A DNA stretch of 64,000 nucleotides from Clostridium ljungdahlii (lineage in GTDB: Bacteria; Bacillota; Clostridia; Clostridiales; Clostridiaceae): assembly GCF_001636845.1 (NCBI RefSeq), contig NZ_LITT01000004.1, positions 1 through 64,000 of the forward strand, read 5' to 3'. The position numbers were made by a program, and so were the translations under genes. Positions 61,780 to 64,000 of the stretch are shown one piece after another. The first letter of the stretch is position 1, and each line of letters begins with the position of its first letter. Under the pieces are notes generated by a model. The model worked only from the letters and a program-made list of their open reading frames with translations. It did no database searches and was not told where the DNA came from.

Positions 61780-63411
61780 ATGTATGCAAATAAAAATATT
61801 CAACTACTAGAACTAGAGCGCATTTATGGTAAAATAAGTCCTTTTGAATTAAAAAACAAACTAATTAGCCTTGCTAAAGATCAAAAGGTAAAAAGTGCAC
61901 ATACTCTTTTAGATGCAGGAAGAGGGAATCCTAACTGGATAGCCGCTTCTCCCAGAGAAGCCTTTTTTGCTTTTGGACAATTTGCATTAGAAGAATCACG
62001 GCGAATATGGAATGAAAAAAACTTAGGCGGAATGCCTGAAAAACAAAATATACATATACGCTTTTATAACTATATTGAAACTCATAGAACTTGTCCAGGC
62101 ATAGATATGTTAAAAAAATTTATAGACTATGGTATAAACTCACAAGGATTCAATGCAGAAGATTGGATTTATGAACTAACAGATGGAATTATAGGTGATA
62201 ACTACCCGGACCCAAGCAGAATGTTAACTCATGTAGAAAAAATAGTAACCCAGTATTTAACCAAGGAAATATATCACTTACAGGAGTTCGATTCTAAGTT
62301 CAAATTATTTGCCGTAGAAGGTGCTACTGCTGCTATATGTTATATATTTGATTCATTAATTGCCAATGAACTTCTAGAAAAAGGCGATAAAGTGGCAATT
62401 ATGACTCCTATTTTTACTCCATATTTAGAAATTCCAATTATTCCAAGATATAACTTTAATTTAGTTAAGATAATGGCCTCTGAAAATTCCGAAGAAGGAA
62501 GTAGTCCATGGCAATATCCAAAATCAGAACTAAAAAAACTAGGTGACAAAACTATCAAGGCTTTATTTTTAGTAAATCCAAGCAATCCACCTTCAGAAGC
62601 CATGGAACCTGACTCAATTAAATATCTTATAGAAACTATTAAGGATTCCAATCCAAATTTAATGATTATATCAGATGATGTATATGGTAGTTTTCCAGAC
62701 AACTTTAATTCTATAGTATCAGCTCTCCCCTATAATTGTATAGGAGTTTATTCATTTTCAAAGTATTTTGGTGTAACAGGCTGGAGGCTTGGTACTATAG
62801 CTATCCATGAAAATAATGTATTTGATAATCTTTTAAAAGAGCTGCCAGAAGATAAAAAAAGTACTATAAAAAAACGTTATGAATCCATTTCAACCGATCC
62901 AACGGAAATTAATTTTATAGATAGAATCGCAGCAGACAGCCGTCAGGTAGCACTTCACCATACTGCAGGTTTGTCAACGCCCCAGCAGGTTCAAATGGCC
63001 TTTTTTGCAATATTCTCACTGCTAGATACTAAAAACGAATATAAAGACCTGATAAAGAGCATATGTAAAAGGCGAAAAAGGTTACTATTTAAAAGTCTTG
63101 AAATAACTATACCAGAAGATCCTTTTGACGCAAGCTACTATGCAGAGTTTGATCTATTAAAATGGGCAAATACTCATTACGGAAAAGCTTTTGGAGATTA
63201 TTTAGACATGAACTATGAACCAATAGATATACTCTTTAAATTAGCTGAAAAATCTTCTATTGTATTATTAGGAGGATCTGGCTTCTATGCCTCTAAGTGG
63301 TCTGTGAGAATTTCACTTGCAAATTTAAATGACAGTGCCTATTCTAAAATAGGAAATGTGCTCCATAACATCTTACAGGAATATAAAGATACTTGGGAAA
63401 ACAGCAAATAA
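61780..63411 (+). CDS. Aspartate 4-decarboxylase / aspartate aminotransferase
   Basis: This 543-residue fold-type I PLP enzyme is long for an aminotransferase and matches bifunctional L-aspartate beta-decarboxylases, which make alanine and CO2. It has LLDAGRGNPNWIAASPREAF near residue 55, VEGATAAICYIFDSL, LVNPSNPPSEAM, ISDDVYGSF and the PLP lysine in YSFSKYFGVTGWRLG. GGAGG at about 61763-61767 favours the ATG at 61780 over the TTG at 61762. An aspartate-proton motive cycle is possible with a suitable exchanger, none of which is adjacent. Confidence 0.9.
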   Translation: MYANKNIQLLELERIYGKISPFELKNKLISLAKDQKVKSAHTLLDAGRGNPNWIAASPREAFFAFGQFALEESRRIWNEKNLGGMPEKQNIHIRFYNYIETHRTCPGIDMLKKFIDYGINSQGFNAEDWIYELTDGIIGDNYPDPSRMLTHVEKIVTQYLTKEIYHLQEFDSKFKLFAVEGATAAICYIFDSLIANELLEKGDKVAIMTPIFTPYLEIPIIPRYNFNLVKIMASENSEEGSSPWQYPKSELKKLGDKTIKALFLVNPSNPPSEAMEPDSIKYLIETIKDSNPNLMIISDDVYGSFPDNFNSIVSALPYNCIGVYSFSKYFGVTGWRLGTIAIHENNVFDNLLKELPEDKKSTIKKRYESISTDPTEINFIDRIAADSRQVALHHTAGLSTPQQVQMAFFAIFSLLDTKNEYKDLIKSICKRRKRLLFKSLEITIPEDPFDASYYAEFDLLKWANTHYGKAFGDYLDMNYEPIDILFKLAEKSSIVLLGGSGFYASKWSVRISLANLNDSAYSKIGNVLHNILQEYKDTWENSK

Positions 63412-63537
63412 GGATAACATATATATAGCCTATGCTTAATTCCTATGTTTATTTTATTCATAAACTTTTCAGCTATTTGGTACATTTAAAATCATACTAC
63501 ATATTATATATAAGTACCTTATAGGAGTGATTTTAAT

Positions 63538-64000
63538 ATGTCCTATGATAAAATAAATCATAATTACAGAGAATTAATAACCGGTGTAGATACAAAAATA
63601 CCTTTAAAAAATGGGAAGCTGGTAACTGCTATAAATTTTGATAATGCAGCTACTACACCTCCTTTTAATTATGTTATGGAAAAGGTAGTTAGTTTTTCAC
63701 CCTATTATTCTTCTATTCATAGGGGAACCGGTTTTAAATCTAAATTATCCTCTGAAATCTATGAAACATCGCGACAACTTATATGTAACTTTGTTCACTG
63801 TGATTCCGAAAAAAATACAGTAATCTATGTAAAAAACACTACTGAAGCTATCAATAAATTATCTTATATTTTTAATTATCTATATAAAGATGCTGTTATA
63901 TTAGCTACTAGAATGGAACATCATTCTAATGATTTGCCCTGGAGGAACAAATTTAAAGTAGATTATTTGGAGGTGGATGAAACTGGTAAACTAATTCTTT
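63538..64000 (+). CDS. Class V aminotransferase / cysteine desulfurase, N-terminal part
   Basis: The gene starts with ATG at 63538 after AGGAGTG and runs off the window after 154 codons. It has INFDNAATTPPFNYVMEKV near residue 32, SIHRGTGFKSKLSSEIYE and the PLP-site histidine in ATRMEHHSNDLPWR (about 122-135). These place it in the NifS/SufS-like family. The PLP lysine lies beyond the edge, so activity cannot be judged. It follows the aspartate decarboxylase gene by 126 bases. Confidence 0.88.
   Translation, partial: MSYDKINHNYRELITGVDTKIPLKNGKLVTAINFDNAATTPPFNYVMEKVVSFSPYYSSIHRGTGFKSKLSSEIYETSRQLICNFVHCDSEKNTVIYVKNTTEAINKLSYIFNYLYKDAVILATRMEHHSNDLPWRNKFKVDYLEVDETGKLIL

Noticed and set aside
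1-64000. CRISPR arrays, rRNA genes or an intact prophage
   Set aside because: No regularly spaced repeats, rRNA-like sequence or phage structural genes were seen on either strand.

Overview
The window looks like chromosomal DNA of a low-GC, spore-forming anaerobe of the genus Clostridium or a close relative. The signs are strong A+T bias, AGGAGG-type ribosome binding sites, TTGACA/TATAAT promoters, a spore photoproduct lyase, a 2-enoate reductase, the Fe-S type two-subunit L-serine dehydratase, a clostridial AddA nuclease, and TPP and yjdF-type riboswitches. The species cannot be fixed from sequence reading alone.

Layout. Bases 1-4000 are an accessory patch: the 3' end of a group II intron, a small cupin protein, an AbiL/RloAB-like two-gene ATPase + TOPRIM-like defence module, and then scars of a tyrosine integrase and an IS256-type transposase. 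Bases 4000-7450 hold a 2-enoate reductase with a divergent LysR regulator, a second possible integrase scar and tRNA-Leu(CAA). Bases 7500-13050 hold a QueG-like double 4Fe-4S protein, a DUF3786-like protein, a MarR regulator, a decayed membrane-protein gene, and a 2-hydroxyacid dehydrogenase paired with a 14-TM MFS exporter. Bases 13350-17560 are a GntR-controlled operon (ADP-ribosylglycohydrolase-like hydrolase, NCS1 permease, PfkB kinase) that parallels the E. coli yegTUV-yegW set. Bases 17660-20210 hold an XRE/membrane-protein pair, yjdF with its riboswitch, and an MFS transporter.

The most unusual locus is 20470-26114. A sigma-54-dependent activator sits upstream of a textbook -24/-12 promoter. 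That promoter drives a sodium:solute symporter, its small membrane partner, an unrecognised 180-aa protein, and a histidine-ammonia-lyase homologue lacking the Ala-Ser-Gly triad that forms the MIO cofactor. An aspartate kinase is divergent from the activator.

Bases 27800-39170 carry a PadR/DUF1700/DUF4097 operon, an AraC-ClpP pair, an OmpR-type two-component system with a membrane glycosyltransferase, a DUF434 protein, and an splB-ABC exporter operon. Bases 39400-43200 are a TPP-riboswitch-controlled thiamine salvage operon (thiD, thiM, thiE) followed by a HAD-Nudix fusion. Bases 43500-47800 carry a LysR gene, a flavodoxin-like gene divergent from an HxlR regulator, and a polar amino-acid ABC transporter without its ATPase. 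Bases 47890-64000 are mostly housekeeping: addA, a GAF-GGDEF protein, thrC, a cysteine desulfurase, an orphan NikM/CbiM permease, lipA, lplA, a cold-shock gene, sdaAA/sdaAB, aspartate 4-decarboxylase, and the start of another class V aminotransferase.

Two families of dispersed non-coding repeats recur. One is a structured element of about 95 nt, placed directly after the stop codons of the aspartate kinase and GGDEF genes, whose hairpins keep pairing despite base changes. The other is a palindrome of about 40 nt present three times.
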